NCBI GenBank assembly: GCA_023374025.1
Contig: SIJG01000002.1
Location: forward strand, 4,470,383 to 4,534,382
Length of the DNA: 64,000 nt
Direction of reading: 5' to 3'
DNA from: Heterodera schachtii
Taxonomy: Eukaryota; Nematoda; Chromadorea; Rhabditida; Heteroderidae
Under the pieces are notes generated by a model that ran no database searches, was not told the origin of the DNA, and worked only from the letters and a program-made list of their open reading frames with translations. Positions 45,048-55,921 of this stretch are shown piece by piece (the stretch's first letter is position 1; each line of letters starts with the position of its first letter). The position numbers were made by a program, and so were the translations under genes.

Positions 45048-46532
45048 TGGTCGAAATGGCTGGCCGGATTCATAACCAACGCCCTCGAAAAGCCTGAAAA
45101 CAATTTTTATACGACTTTAAAATAATTTTTTTTTTTTTTTGTGCGTACCAATTGCACTAGTAGATGCTGCTGAATGAGAGCATTTTGTTCGAAGCGTTCC
45201 CTTTATATAGGCCAGCCAACGAGAGCATTGAATCGGTGTGTCAATGAATGGAGGAAAAATTTCACTAACGGTACTCAAATTTACGCATATATTTTTTGTA
45301 TAAAAATGCCCTTGTTTCTTCTTCCCCTCCTCATTCCGTTCATTCTCTCATTCATTTTTAACCGATATTTTCCCCGCTCATTTTGTTGCTGCATAAATGC
45401 CTTCAGCACTTCGGTACGTTTATTGTTTCTTTTTTTTCTGACTTTTCGCATTTCTTATGCTCAATTTTTGACCAGAATTGGGACTTCAAAAGCAAATTTT
45501 GAAGGTTTTTAGATTCATCAGCTTCAAAAAATAACAAAAAATTCATTTTTTTTTTGATCCCTCGCTTTCATTGCTTTTCCCTCCCTTTCGTTCGTTCATT
45601 GATTTGCCCAATTCATTTTTCAGTTTGTGTGCCGTGACTTTTCTGTTGGCCGCCGGTGGCAGCATTCTTTGGTCACTTTTTTATCATGTCAAAAGCCTTC
45701 GACGCCCTCGCAAAAAAATGTAAAAAAAAAATTTGAAAAAATTTGAAAATTTCATAAAATTCTTCATTTTTCAGCTTTATCTCTGCCGATTGTTGGCTCG
45801 AAGTGTTCCATTTTCTTTCGCCTTCCCAACTTGGCCTTGAAATTGCACTGATCAGCCGTCGATTTGACCTCCGAGTGGACGAACATTTCAAGACACGCAA
45901 ATGGACGTTGAACAAACAATTGATAATCCAATGGGACATTAAAGAAAATGGCACCAAGCAAATGCAAATTGTCAATTCCGATGGCAATCCATTGCCAATC
46001 CCGCAAAATCTGTTGCCGAACAAACTGATCGGATTCAACGGACGCATTCAGATCACGTGACAAACTGATTAGATTATAAATAGTTTATTGCAATCATATT
46101 TTCTGCACTTTTCAGTTACATCGATCAAAATGTCATCGCATTTCTCCACCGTTTTCGCCGTCTTTTGGGCATTTCTGGAATCTATTTGGACATTTCCACG
46201 GCCAATGTTCGCATTTGGGACTACTTTTTGCTCAACATTTGGCCAATGTTACGCGATTCCATGCATCTGATGCTTTTACACACCAACTTTTTTCGCCGTT
46301 TGCGTCAATTTTACCCATCAGTGCTCAGCAACTGTCCATCACTTCGCTATGTCGCTTTCGTTGTCGACATTGTGCCCGAATTTCCGGCCGTTGACAGTGC
46401 CATGGCATCGGATGGCCAAGCAGTGGCCAAATGGCTGTTCACGCCTCGTCCGGACGGTGTGCCAAAATGGATCGCTTGCCGTATTAATTCTTCACTGGTG
46501 GACCAATGGACGTCAACGATAGAACAGCTCAA
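45048..46532 (+). repeat. Direct duplication of 43394-44878
   Basis: A constant offset of 1654 bp links the two copies (43743/45397, 44149/45803, 44511/46165), with only scattered differences (a T-run length, I/V at FIVDI). The start coincides with the end of a palindromic element and the finish lies in type B exon 4 after QLK. Confidence 0.9.
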
Positions 46533-46563
46533 AGACAGTGCCAACATCATTTGGGTCACATAA
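45397..46563 (+). pseudogene. Second type B copy, truncated in exon 4 with a new short end
   Basis: The exons are 45397-45413, 45624-45719, 45775-46056 and 46116 onward. MPSALR, the membrane segment, the F-box-like exon and YIDQN...KWLFTPRPDG are intact. After EQLK the frame runs into 3'-flank DNA and stops as DSANIIWVT (46561-46563). Exon 5 and the tail are missing. A membrane-anchored F-box-like product without the C-terminal domain could still be made. Confidence 0.8.
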
Positions 46564-46818
46564 TCGTACCAATCAACCATCAATTAATTAATTCATTCAT
46601 TTCTGCTGCTATTGCTATTGTTGCTGATCACTCGGCCCGGGAGAAGCGGCGTCGAGAAGACTGAAAAAACGATGATTTTTAATTGCACTTTGAACTCCAT
46701 TCAATTTTTATGAGTCCCCTCCCAAAACTAACCATCTTAAATTTTTTGTACCATAATTCTGTCATTAAATTTTTGTATCATTTTAAAATCGTTACTAAAA
46801 GTCTATTCAATTGTTGCA
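46533..46818 (+). repeat. Copy of 22190-22466 (type B 3' flank and tail exon) in direct orientation
   Basis: ACAGTGCCAACATCATTTGG through GTCTATTCAATTGTTG matches the left-arm gene's flank, including its minus-strand tail exon (LLDAASPGPSDQQQ, about 46620-46665). It therefore faces the truncated plus-strand copy tail to tail. Confidence 0.85.
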
Positions 46819-47047
46819 TACCTGTGCAAGGGGGTGGTCAGTGAAGGGGTCTTACGTTCGACTTTGACCCACCCATGGGGGGGTCAGAGCCCAATTTTCC
46901 TACGTTCGACCATTTTTGTAAATTTTTCCCTGTGAAGACCTTTTTTTTTTTTTTTTTTGCTATTCATATCACATTTCGGTGATCTTTTTTTTTTGCTTTT
47001 CAAAAAACAAATTCACATCATTTATTATTGAAACACAAAACAAAAAA

Positions 47048-47486
47048 TCATTCATCCAAAGTCAAAAAGCTATCGTTAATGGTACGCCAAGTCGTCAAAC
47101 TGCCTTCAGGTGCGTTTGGCACCACCACTCCTCTTGAAGAACACTCCGCCATCCAAGGAACTTGCATTTGATTCGAATGCAAAGACGGAACTATTAATTT
47201 AAATGAAAAAATTTTACAACAATTTTTCACTTGAGAGATTGAGATAGGGGTTTCGAAATGGTCCAAAATTGTCGGCGCCAACTCGGACTCGCGCTCGACG
47301 CTTTGTAAACAGCGTAAATAAATTAGTCAGCACGAGCACGAAAATAATCGCCCAATAAAAATAAGAGGACGACACCCCACACTGAGGATGAGGGACAGTG
47401 TGGGGCGGAAGCACAATATTTGGGACAGATTCCGCGCTCTCAGTCGAGCAGTATTTCAAACAAAATTTAGTAACGTTTTGAAGCAT
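47048..47486 (-). CDS. Small single-pass membrane protein gene inside the transposon
   Basis: The two exons, 47231-47486 and 47048-47190, are joined by a 40-bp GT-AG intron, giving 132 residues. The order is MLQNVTKFCLKYC, a Pro-rich stretch (VLPPHTVPHPQCG), one hydrophobic segment (YFYWAIIFVLVLTNLFTLF), a basic stop-transfer cluster (TKRRARVRVGA), then a soluble C-terminal half with NPYLNLSIPSLHSNQ and ending TINDSFLTLDE. It is not part of hAT transposase and I do not recognise the family. It occupies the place where the N-terminal transposase half would normally lie. It may be passenger host DNA or an accessory gene of the element. Confidence 0.55.
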
Positions 47487-47670
47487 TTTCTAAATAAACA
47501 AAAAATTTTAATATGAATAGGCCAAATTATAATTTTTATTATATTGAAAAAATTAAGAAATTAACAAATTTCCGCTATGCTGGATTCATGAGAGCTGGCA
47601 AATATTTCCGGAAAATGTCTACAATGTAAAACATATAAAAAATAAATTTGATGAGTATTAAGGAACACAT

Positions 47671-49134
47671 ATGTATTTCAAAATGCTTTCACTAAAACTA
47701 TTAATTATTTCTGATCTATTTTCTATTATTGAACTTGCTAATTCAAAAAGAGTACGTTTTACGTCTTTGAAGAGTATTTTTGCTATTCGTTGGGCTATGA
47801 GCGAATATGAAGCACTAAATTCGATTTTAAAAAATTATAAACTTTTGCATGAACTCTTTATTCATATATCAACATCAAGAGATGAATTCGACCCTGAAAC
47901 GAGAATTCGTTCAACTAGTTATTTTTCTACACTTTCTTCTGTGTCGTTTGCTGTAATACTAGCTTTTGTAGCGGATATCCTGAACGTTCTAAAAAAACAC
48001 CAAAAAGAATTGCAATACAAAGCTGCAACTCTGATTGGACAACGCTCTCGTACAGAAAGATTGATTGATGAATTAAATGCTTTAGCACATAATAATGGAC
48101 CACATTTAAGCGAATTGCTTAGTAAAATAAAATGTATCAGTCTTCGCGGATTACAAGATCCTTGTCGTTTTGATTTTGTATTTGGAGAAAAAAAGGATGA
48201 AGTTTTAAGAATGTTCTTAGAAGATGAAGATGATTATGAAGCAGATTTTCAATACAGAAATGATGGAACCAAATTTCCGCAAAATAAAATTATTTTCCCA
48301 AAGCAAACGGAAACAAGATCACACATTGATAACGCTGCTCGTTCTATTAGTCTAAGAATGCCAGTCTTTACTCAACAATTAAAAATGAGAATAATAGGTT
48401 TTTCCCCGATTAAAATTTCAATATAGATATATTTAAATTTTAGAATCGACAGTTGAAGAAATTAAAAAATACTTTCCAAATTTTGAGACAACAGATTTTG
48501 ATGTTTTGTTCCCAACTCTATTACCTAATAATGCATATGATATAAATAATTACAGTTCAAAAATAATTGGACCAGCAAAAAAATTTGGCTTTGATGTACA
48601 TAAATGTCATGTTGAATTTGGAGACTTGCTTACAAGCATGTTAAGTAGTGCTAAAGCTCAAAAAGCGCGAATTCTTCAACCGCAACGCTTCTTCAAATTA
48701 ATTCTGGATGAATTTGAAATTGGAGACGAATTAAAAAATTGATCGAACATATTCTTACTTTTGGAATTGGAAGTGTTGATGCAGAAAGGGCTTTTTCAAT
48801 TCTTTTTTATGTGCAAACTAAAAGGTCTAGTTCACTCACAACAGCACATTTGGAAGCAAAATTACGTATAAAAATGAACGGCCCCCCCATTGAATTGTTC
48901 GATCCAATGCCATTTAAAATAAGATGGTTTAAAGAAGGCCATTTGGCGAGTGGAACTGAGTTAGGTGCTAAAAAAAATTTGGAAGGAATGAGAAACGAAG
49001 CAATACTGATTGAGCCTATTTTAATACCTTCTGATATGGAAAATTATGATGCGGACGGTTACCCTGTAACGGAAGAAATTGATGCTCATTTTAAAGACCC
49101 CGAAAGAAATGTTGTATCGCAAATATTTGTATAA
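47671..49134 (+). pseudogene. hAT-type transposase, 5'-truncated and frameshifted
   Basis: The first open block (47671-48397) has the RWAMSEYEALNSILKNYK-like segment and FSTLSSVSFAVILAFVADIL. A likely intron (48398-48443; GTTTTT...TTTTAG) leads to ESTVEEIKKYFPNF and DVLFPTLLP. A one-base loss in the A-run near 48733 shifts the frame. After it, LIEHILTFGIGSVDAERAFS with FYVQTKRSSSLTTAHLEAKL is the hAT C-terminal dimerisation signature. The BED finger and first catalytic region are missing, so the element is non-autonomous. Confidence 0.8.
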
Positions 49135-49518
49135 AATAAATAAAATATTGTAGGACATCGGAATTAGTTCGTTTTGTTAATAGATTTTTTTTGTCCTTTT
49201 TTCCTCTTTCTTCCTTTTTCTCTCCTTTTAGGAATTTTTCATCTCCTCCTCTTACGTTCGACAAATCCCACTCCTCAGGGTTAATCGAACGTTATTCACT
49301 GCATTTTACTTGATTTCTACGCTCCTTTTCTCGCTTTTTCTCCCTTTTCCCTTCCTCTTTTCCTTTTTTCTCTCCTTTTTTCCTCTTTTGACCCCCCCCC
49401 CCCCCGATTTCTTACGTTCGACACCCGTTGACCCCTTACGTTCGACGTCATGACCCCCCCCCCTTGACTACCCCCTTGCACAGGTATGCAAGGATGGTTA
49501 GTTGATTGGACTCATAAA

Positions 49519-50241
49519 ATGCCCCGTCCGGATGGTCTGCCGAAGTGGTTGAAATGCTCTGTTAATTCATCGGATCAATGGTCTTCAACCTTGGAACAGC
49601 TGAAAACGGTGGATTATCCCCCCTATTTAATTGATTTTTTGTATGTTTTTCCCCATTTTTAGGCATTTCTAAATGCTTCTTCTCCAATTACTTTCCGCAT
49701 TTTCTTGACGCTTTCGTCCAGCTTAATTGGCTCCGTTGTGCCATTTGATCGGATCAACGAAGTGACTGGGGAGAAATTGGCACTTCAACAATATGACACA
49801 GATGCATTTTGTCTCACGCGTTCTCCAATTGGATGGGATATGAGAAAATGGGAAAATGAAAAGATTGAATTATTGACTGATACACCACCGAATCATATTC
49901 ACTTTTTGATCAGAGACGGCGCATTTGACGAAGGGTGAATAATTTGAAAATTTCATTTTTTTTTGTAGTCCCAATCAGACTTTTTGAGTTCAACCAACTG
50001 TAACACAATGTTAAAGTTTAAAGAAAGTTGAATTACAAAAGGTGACCTAATCAACAATTGCTTAGACTTGTGCGCCTTCAAATGATACCAAAAATGTTAT
50101 GTTACAAAAAAAAAATTTAGCATAGTTTTGGTTGGACTCATAAAATGCCATTAGACCAAATAAAAATTGAATGTGCTTAAAGTTTCATCGTTTTTTTCCA
50201 GTATTCTCGACGCCTCTTCTCCCGGGCCGAGTGATAACTGA
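49519..50241 (+). pseudogene. Type B gene 3' part only
   Basis: The exons are 49519-49608 (PRPDGLPKWLKCSVNSSDQW), 49663-49934 (LNASSPITFRIFLTLSSSLI, FDRINEVTGEKLALQQYD, then RSPIGWD where others have RCPIGW) and 50202-50241 (ILDASSPGPSDN). Splice sites are intact. The 5' side is cut at the transposon-associated junction. It is followed by the conserved 3' flank (50242-50480). Confidence 0.8.
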
Positions 50242-50630
50242 CCAACGGCAGAAAATGAATGAATTAATTAATTGATGGTTAATTGGTGTGATTATATGAC
50301 CGGAATGATATGTTGGCACTGTGCCATTTCAATATGTATCGTGTATAATTTGTTTGTTTGTATGTATTTGACCTTTGCTTGCTTTCCGCAAATTCGTCCC
50401 TTTCCATTATATTTTTGTGTATGTAATTAATTCATTGTGATATAATCACTGTTAAAAATGGCTAATGATAAAACGGAATTGATTTCTGAGTTTGTTTTTA
50501 CTGATCTCTGATGAAGAAATCGCATTTTTTACGAGTCCAATGAAAAATTTGTGAGTCCAATAAATTATAAATTTTTGCTTCAATTTTGAAGAATTTTCGT
50601 TTTCATATACACCAGTAAAAAACAAATAAA

Positions 50631-50750
50631 ATACCGTATTTCTTAAGCCCCGTGGCTTCTATTGTTCAACCCCCCCCCCCCCCCCCCCTCAAATGGAGAT
50701 TATATTCGAGGGGGGGGGGGGGGAGGCGTATAATCGAAGAAATACGGTAT
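50631..50750. repeat. 120-bp hairpin with C/G tracts
   Basis: ATACCGTATTTCTT at the left pairs with AAGAAATACGGTAT at the right, and long C and G runs face each other inside (50669-50688, 50711-50723). MITE-like. The ends partly resemble the TACCGTATA ends of the 11121-12008 element. Confidence 0.75.
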
Positions 50751-51012
50751 AAAGAAATTTCATTTTGTTTGCGCAAGCGATATGAAACAACAATATGTCG
50801 GAATGCCGAGGTCCAAAAATGTTTCGGAATTCCCAATTCCCGGATGCCATGCTGATTTGTGAGTGGAAATTCCGGTCCAAAATTCTCTTATTCTTTCCGG
50901 AATTTTTGTCTTTTTTTTTATTAACATCATAAAGAGAAAACATAAGAATAAATTCAATTTCATTTAAGAAAGGATCGATCATTTCTCAAATAATAACTAA
51001 TAATCCATTCAT

Positions 51013-52801
51013 TCATTCCTGCTGATCACTGCTTGGCCCCACGGCACCCGAGCACACATTTTCGGCACTTTTATCTGGTGGTGGTGGAGACAATGGCATA
51101 AATTAAAATGCATTTTAATTGGATGAAAAAGGAATATAGAAATTTGGCAAATGCCATTGATGACTCAATGCTTACACTTACCCAATTCTATCTTGGAAGT
51201 CAGTCAAATATAAACGGACATTGTTCAAATTGGCATCCGAATTTTCGCAGTTTTTCCATTGAAACGCCGCCGCCACCTCATCCATATTTAGATCTTTCTT
51301 CTCGCCAATAATTGAGCATCGCTTCAACACCCATATGCCATCATAACGTGGCATTTTCTTCAGTGTCATCTTTTCTTTGGTCCGCTCATTCTCCAATTCA
51401 AATGGCACAATTCGCGTTGACGGGAGTAAAAAAAAGTAAATGGTGTAACTGACAGAAGTGAGGGCATGGACAACAACCTAAACAAAATCACAAAACAATG
51501 CCAAAACCAAAAGAAAATTTGGTAATAGTGCCGATGTACCGCTGCCCCCTCCCCCCCTTTTCCAAAAAATGAAAATTTTTTCGAGATTTGACGCGACCTG
51601 CTTGAACTTGTTGACCCATTCAAAGTTTGTGGATGTTATTAAATCATAGCAACGCAATCGCTTCGGTTGGCCATCTTTTGTCGGCGTGTGCAACCATTTG
51701 GCCAATGCTTGGCCGGCAGAAATTGCATTCGGTCCGTCATCATCAGCAATTATATCGGGGCACAGAACACCAGAATTGATTGCATTCAGATGCTTGAGAT
51801 CGGTGAGAATTGTCGGCGAGATCAGACAACGCAAATTCTCCAAATGTTCGGCATCGGCAAATCGCAAATGGCGAATGTTTGTCGCAAAAGCGGGCCAAAT
51901 TTGACGGACAAAAATATCGCAAAGCGATTGAACATCTTTTTTGAATGAAAGCACATTAAAATCCAATCTGGTGCCACTTCTGTCCCAAATATGCTTGTTG
52001 GCATGAAGAAATGAGATGACGGAATGGTCAATGTACCTGAAAACAGATCAAAATATTTATGAACATAAAATGCCGGCTAAATTGCAGTTCATACGGCCAT
52101 AAAATATTTTGGCACTTTTAATGCAACATAACACTTTTTAAAGAAGCATCCAAATTAAACATTCTTCGTATCAATGATTGCTTCAAAGCGTCCTCTATTA
52201 GCATGCAAACTTTCAAAAGTGTCATGGCCAAAAATACTTAAAAACCAATTTTTTAAGTCTTCTAGCCATTACTTTTATGAAAACCAATGATTTTTTTTGA
52301 AATTTTCCAAACTAGAGGACTATTAGGGCTGTCGAATGAAACTAAGAATGTTTAATTTGAATGCTTCTTGAAAAAGTTATGTTGCATTAAAATTGCCAAA
52401 ATATTTTATGGTCGTGTGGTGTTGTGAACTGCAATAGAGCCAAAATGCCTTTAATTAGAGAATTACTCAAGCTTGAGATTGTCAAAACGGATTTTGTTGG
52501 GCAACGGATCGTCCGGCAACAGAAATTCCATCCAATAGACCAATAGTTTTGGCATTTCAATGTGTTTGCGAATTGTAATGGCACTCCAAATTGTCAAATC
52601 CGTCGTTTTGGCATCAAAATGTGCGTCCACCAAAACATCGAAATGGTCGGAAAGCAATGCCAAATTGAGTCCGAGTTGAAGACGGTCAAAGAAGGGCAGA
52701 ATGTCCAGCCAAACATCGCTACAAATCCAGCTGCAATACGAAAAAATTGGTAAATGGAAATTTTTAATTACAAAAAAAAAAAATCCTTACCGTCGCTTCA
52801 T
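51013..52801 (-). CDS. Type A F-box-like protein, last acceptor lost
   Basis: The exons are 52791-52801 (MKRR), 52467-52730 (WICSDVWLDILPFFDRLQLG, ALLSDHFDVLVDAHFD ... LPNKIRFDNLKL), 51598-52036 (YIDHSVISFLHANKHIWDRS, FATNIRHLRF, KWLHTPTKDGQPKRL), 51182-51477 (MPFELENERTKEKMTLKK, VLKRCSIIG) and a tail at 51013-51097 (PLSPPPPDKSAENVCSG). Phases fit for all exons. The acceptor of the last intron reads TTTATGCC where intact copies have TTTAGGCC, and no other AG exists in that 84-bp intron. The protein would then end at RIG with the stop inside the donor (GGGTAA). Intron 2 holds a 355-bp palindromic insertion. Confidence 0.8.
52081..52435. repeat. 355-bp palindromic element in intron 2 of the 51013-52801 gene
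   Basis: ATTGCAGTTCA...GGCCATAAAATATTTTGG at the left is repeated inverted at the right (CCAAAATATTTTATGGTC ... TGAACTGCAAT). Inside, CATCCAAATTAAACATTCTT pairs with its inverse. It is a relative of the palindrome at 12470-12752. Confidence 0.75.
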
Positions 52802-53061
52802 TTTGTGCCAATTAGGTAGATTTAGTCGCAAATTATGATTGTAAAATATGAGATACATATGACATTAACTGCCAATTTTCTATGCCATTTATATGATTTT
52901 TCCTCATCGGTACTCAAATGTACGCTAATACCCTTTTTTCACCACTATCGGTACTCAAATTGTATTATAAAAGTTCTATTTTTTCTTCCCTTCCTCATTC
53001 CGTTCATTCGCTCATTCATTTTTAACCGAAATTTTCCCCGCTCATTTTGTTTCTGCAAAAA

Positions 53062-54603
53062 ATGCCTTCTTCAGCACTTCGGTACGTTTATTGTTTCTTT
53101 CTTTCTTTTTTGTTTTCGGACGTTTCGTATTTTTTTTGCTCAATTTTTTGTTGCCAAAATTGCAAAATGAAAATTTTAAAACCAATTTTGAAGCTTTTTA
53201 GTTTCATCAGCCTCAAAAAACTACTAAACATTTCACATTCGGATTTCTTCACTTTACCACCATTCATTCATTTGCCAAATTCATTTTTCAGTTTGTTTGC
53301 TGTGACTTTACTGTTGGCCGCCGGTGGCAGCATTCTTTGGTTCTTTTCTGATCATGTCAAAAAACGACGACGCTCTCCCAAAAAAGAAATGTAAAACAAA
53401 AATTTAAAAATTTCGAAAAATTCTTCAATTTTTCAGCTTTATCTCTGCCGATTGTTGGCTTGAAGTGTTCGACTTTCTTTCGCCTTATCAACTTGGCCTA
53501 GAAATTGCATTGATTAGCCGCCGCTTTGACTTCTAGTGGATGAACATTTCAAGACACGCAAATGGAGATTGGAGAAACAATTTATAATTCAATGGGATAT
53601 TGGAGAGAATGGCACGAAGAAACTGCAAATTGTCAAATCCAATGGAAATCCATTGCCAATCCCTCGAAATCCGTTGCCGAACAAAGTCATTGGATTCCGA
53701 GGCATTCAGATCCTGTATGATTGATTAAATTGGATTTGATTTATGACCATCACATTTTCAGTTACATCGATCAAAATGTCATCGCATTTTTCCGCCATTT
53801 TCGCCGTATTTTCGCCATTTGTGCCATCGATTTGATCATTGTCACTGAAAATGTTCTCATTTTGGACTACTTTTTGCTCAACATTTGGCCAATTCTTCAC
53901 GACTTCATCATTCGTGTGATTGGTTTTAACGCCATCACTTTTCGGCGTTTGCGCCAATTGGCCCCGTCACTGCTCACCGATTGTCCATCAATTCGCTTTG
54001 TCTCTTTCATTGATGCCATTCTGCTCGCCTTTCCGCCCGATGAAAGTGCCAATGCGTCGGATGGACAAGCGGTGGCCAAATGGTTGTTCACGCCAAATCC
54101 GGATGGTTTGCCCAAGTGGTTCAAATGCTTTGTTAATTCACATGATCAATGGTCTTCAACGGTGGAACAGCTAAAAACGGTGGATCATTCCTTTTTTTGT
54201 GATTTTTGTCCCATTTTTTAGGCATTTTCAAATGCTTCTTCTCCAGTGACTTTCCGCATTTTAATGAGATTTTCGGCCATTTTAATTGACTCAGTTGTGC
54301 CATTTGATCTGATCAATGATGTGACTGGGGAGCAATTGACACTTCAACAATATGACACCGATGAATTTTGTCTCACGCGTTCTCCAATTGGATGGGATGA
54401 GCGAAAATGGGAAAATGAAAAGATTGAATTATTGACTGATACACCACCGAATCATATTCACTTTTTGATCAGAGACGGCGCATTTGACGAAGGGTGAACC
54501 TTTTTTTAAAATTGTTGAATGGATGGTCTTCATGTGCAATAGAATGAATCATCATTTTTTCAGTCTTCTCGACGCCGCTTCTCCCGGACCAAGTGATCAC
54601 TGA
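53062..54603 (+). CDS. Type B F-box-like protein, one-base deletion in exon 3
   Basis: The six exons are 53062-53081 (MPSSALR), 53292-53390 (LFAVTLLLAAGGSILWFFSD, then HVKKRRRSPKK), 53437-53714 (ADCWLEVFDFLSPYQLGLEI), 53762-54179 (YIDQNVIAFFRHFRRIF, DGQAVAKWLFTPNPDG), 54222-54493 (FDLINDVTGEQLTLQQYD, RSPIGWDERKW) and 54564-54603 (LLDAASPGPSDH). All splice sites and phases agree except for a missing base near 53530 (GACTTCTAGTGG where others have GACCTCCGAGTGG), which makes a stop after RRFDF. It is either a new pseudogene or a sequence error. RSPIGW in place of RCPIGW is shared with 49663-49934. Confidence 0.75.
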
Positions 54604-55197
54604 TCAGAAGCAGAAATAAATGAATTATATAATTAATCATTAATTGATGCGATTATAATGACTCAAATGATATGTTGGCACTGTGCCATTTCAATATTGT
54701 ATTGTATATAATTTGTTTGTATGTATTTGACTTTTGTTTGGTCACAAATTCGTCCATTTATATTGTATATTGTATTTATTTGTATGTAAAGAAATAATTG
54801 TGATAATCTACATAGCATTATCTCTTCGAAAGAAAAAATCTGAACAATGTCAAATTTTTTGTCGCTAATTTTTTCAAATTTTTAATTGAGCCTGGTTTTA
54901 ATGACAAAAATTTTAATTAATTTTGGACAATTTTGGTTGTCTCATCTCACCGAAAGACAATTCTCTCCAATCTCAATCAAATGGTTTCAATTAATTCCGG
55001 TCTTCTCTGAATTCTGATTTCACACAACCATTTTAGAGGCACAAATTAACCATGATGAACAATCAATTAGCAGAACGCCATTCCCCATTATTTAATATAC
55101 GCATAAATTAACAAATTATGGCCATTATTTTTGGCCAGCAAATCATTTTAATCTTCCTTTTCTCATCCCTTTCAAATCCTGTCATTTTTTTTTTGGG

Positions 55198-55205
55198 TAT
55201 ATAAA
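55198..55205 (+). promoter_or_regulatory. TATA box of the 55248 gene
   Basis: TATATAAA in GGGTATATAAAGAAG, 43 bp before the ATG. The ~250 bp upstream is shared with the promoters at 56703 and 63441. Confidence 0.65.
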
Positions 55206-55247
55206 GAAGTCAAAAAGACTTTTTCATTCATAATACATATCGCAAAA

Positions 55248-55921
55248 ATGAACAGACGGTAAGGAATTTTTTTTAAATTACAAATTTTTCATTTTCCCAA
55301 TTTTCTTATGTTTCAGTTGGATTTGTAGCGACGTTTGGATGGACATTCTCCCATCATTTGACCATGCTCAACTTGGACTCAAAATGGCATTGCTTTCCTA
55401 TCGTTTTGATGTTTTGGTGGACGCGCATTTTGATGGCAAAACGACGGAATTGACAATTTGGCGAACAATCGAAATTCGCAAGGACAAAGGACGAAATGCA
55501 AACGATAATGGATCAAAGCCGATATTGTCTGTATGGATTAGTGACAATGACAATTTTTTGGAAGAATTGCAGCCTGTACCGTTGGGTGACAATGTTGTGA
55601 AATTTCCGATTGTACTGATCCATGGCAATTTTGTGCAATTTTCGATGCCGAATCGTCCGTTGCACAACAAAATTTGTTTTCATTACCTTTATATCGAGTA
55701 ATTTGAACCTTTTGATTTCGGTTTTGTTCGGTGCCGGATTCGACGAGGGGTGAACAAAACAATTTCAAAATGATCAGTGCTTAAGGATTGTTAATTGGTT
55801 GGACTCATAAAATGCCATTTGGACCCATGAAATTGAATGAGCTTAAAATACAATTTTAAAATCTTTATTTTTCAGTCTTCTCGACGCCGCTTCTCCCGGT
55901 TCGAGTGGTCAGCAACAATAG
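55248..55921 (+). CDS. Compact type A gene: F-box exon joined to a type B tail exon
   Basis: Exon 1 is 55248-55258 (MNRR) and exon 2 is 55317-55697 (WICSDVWMDILPSFDHAQLG, LSYRFDVLVDAHFDGKTTEL, ... NRPLHNKICFHYLYI). Eighteen bases after the donor, homology switches to the end of a repeat-tail sequence and then FDEG with a GTGAAC donor. The only further exon is the tail at 55876-55921 (LLDAASPGSSGQQQ). Splicing exon 2 directly to the tail is in frame (phase 2 to phase 2) and gives 145 residues: an F-box-like domain with no substrate-recognition exons. Whether it is expressed is unknown; otherwise it is a truncated copy of the 56753 gene. Confidence 0.55.

Larger units (their letters stand above)
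46819..49486 (+). mobile_element. hAT-like DNA transposon, 2.67 kb
   Basis: Terminal inverted repeats begin TACCTGTGCAAGGGGGTGGT and end with the near-inverse (ACTACCCCCTTGCACAGGTA), bounded by TGCA on both sides. Subterminal TTACGTTCGAC words recur at 46850, 46911, 49251, 49414 and 49435. It contains a broken hAT-type transposase on the plus strand and a two-exon minus-strand gene. No 8-bp target duplication is seen: the left flank (GTCTATTCAATTGT) and right flank (CAAGGATGGTTAGTTGATTG) come from different family introns. Confidence 0.85.
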
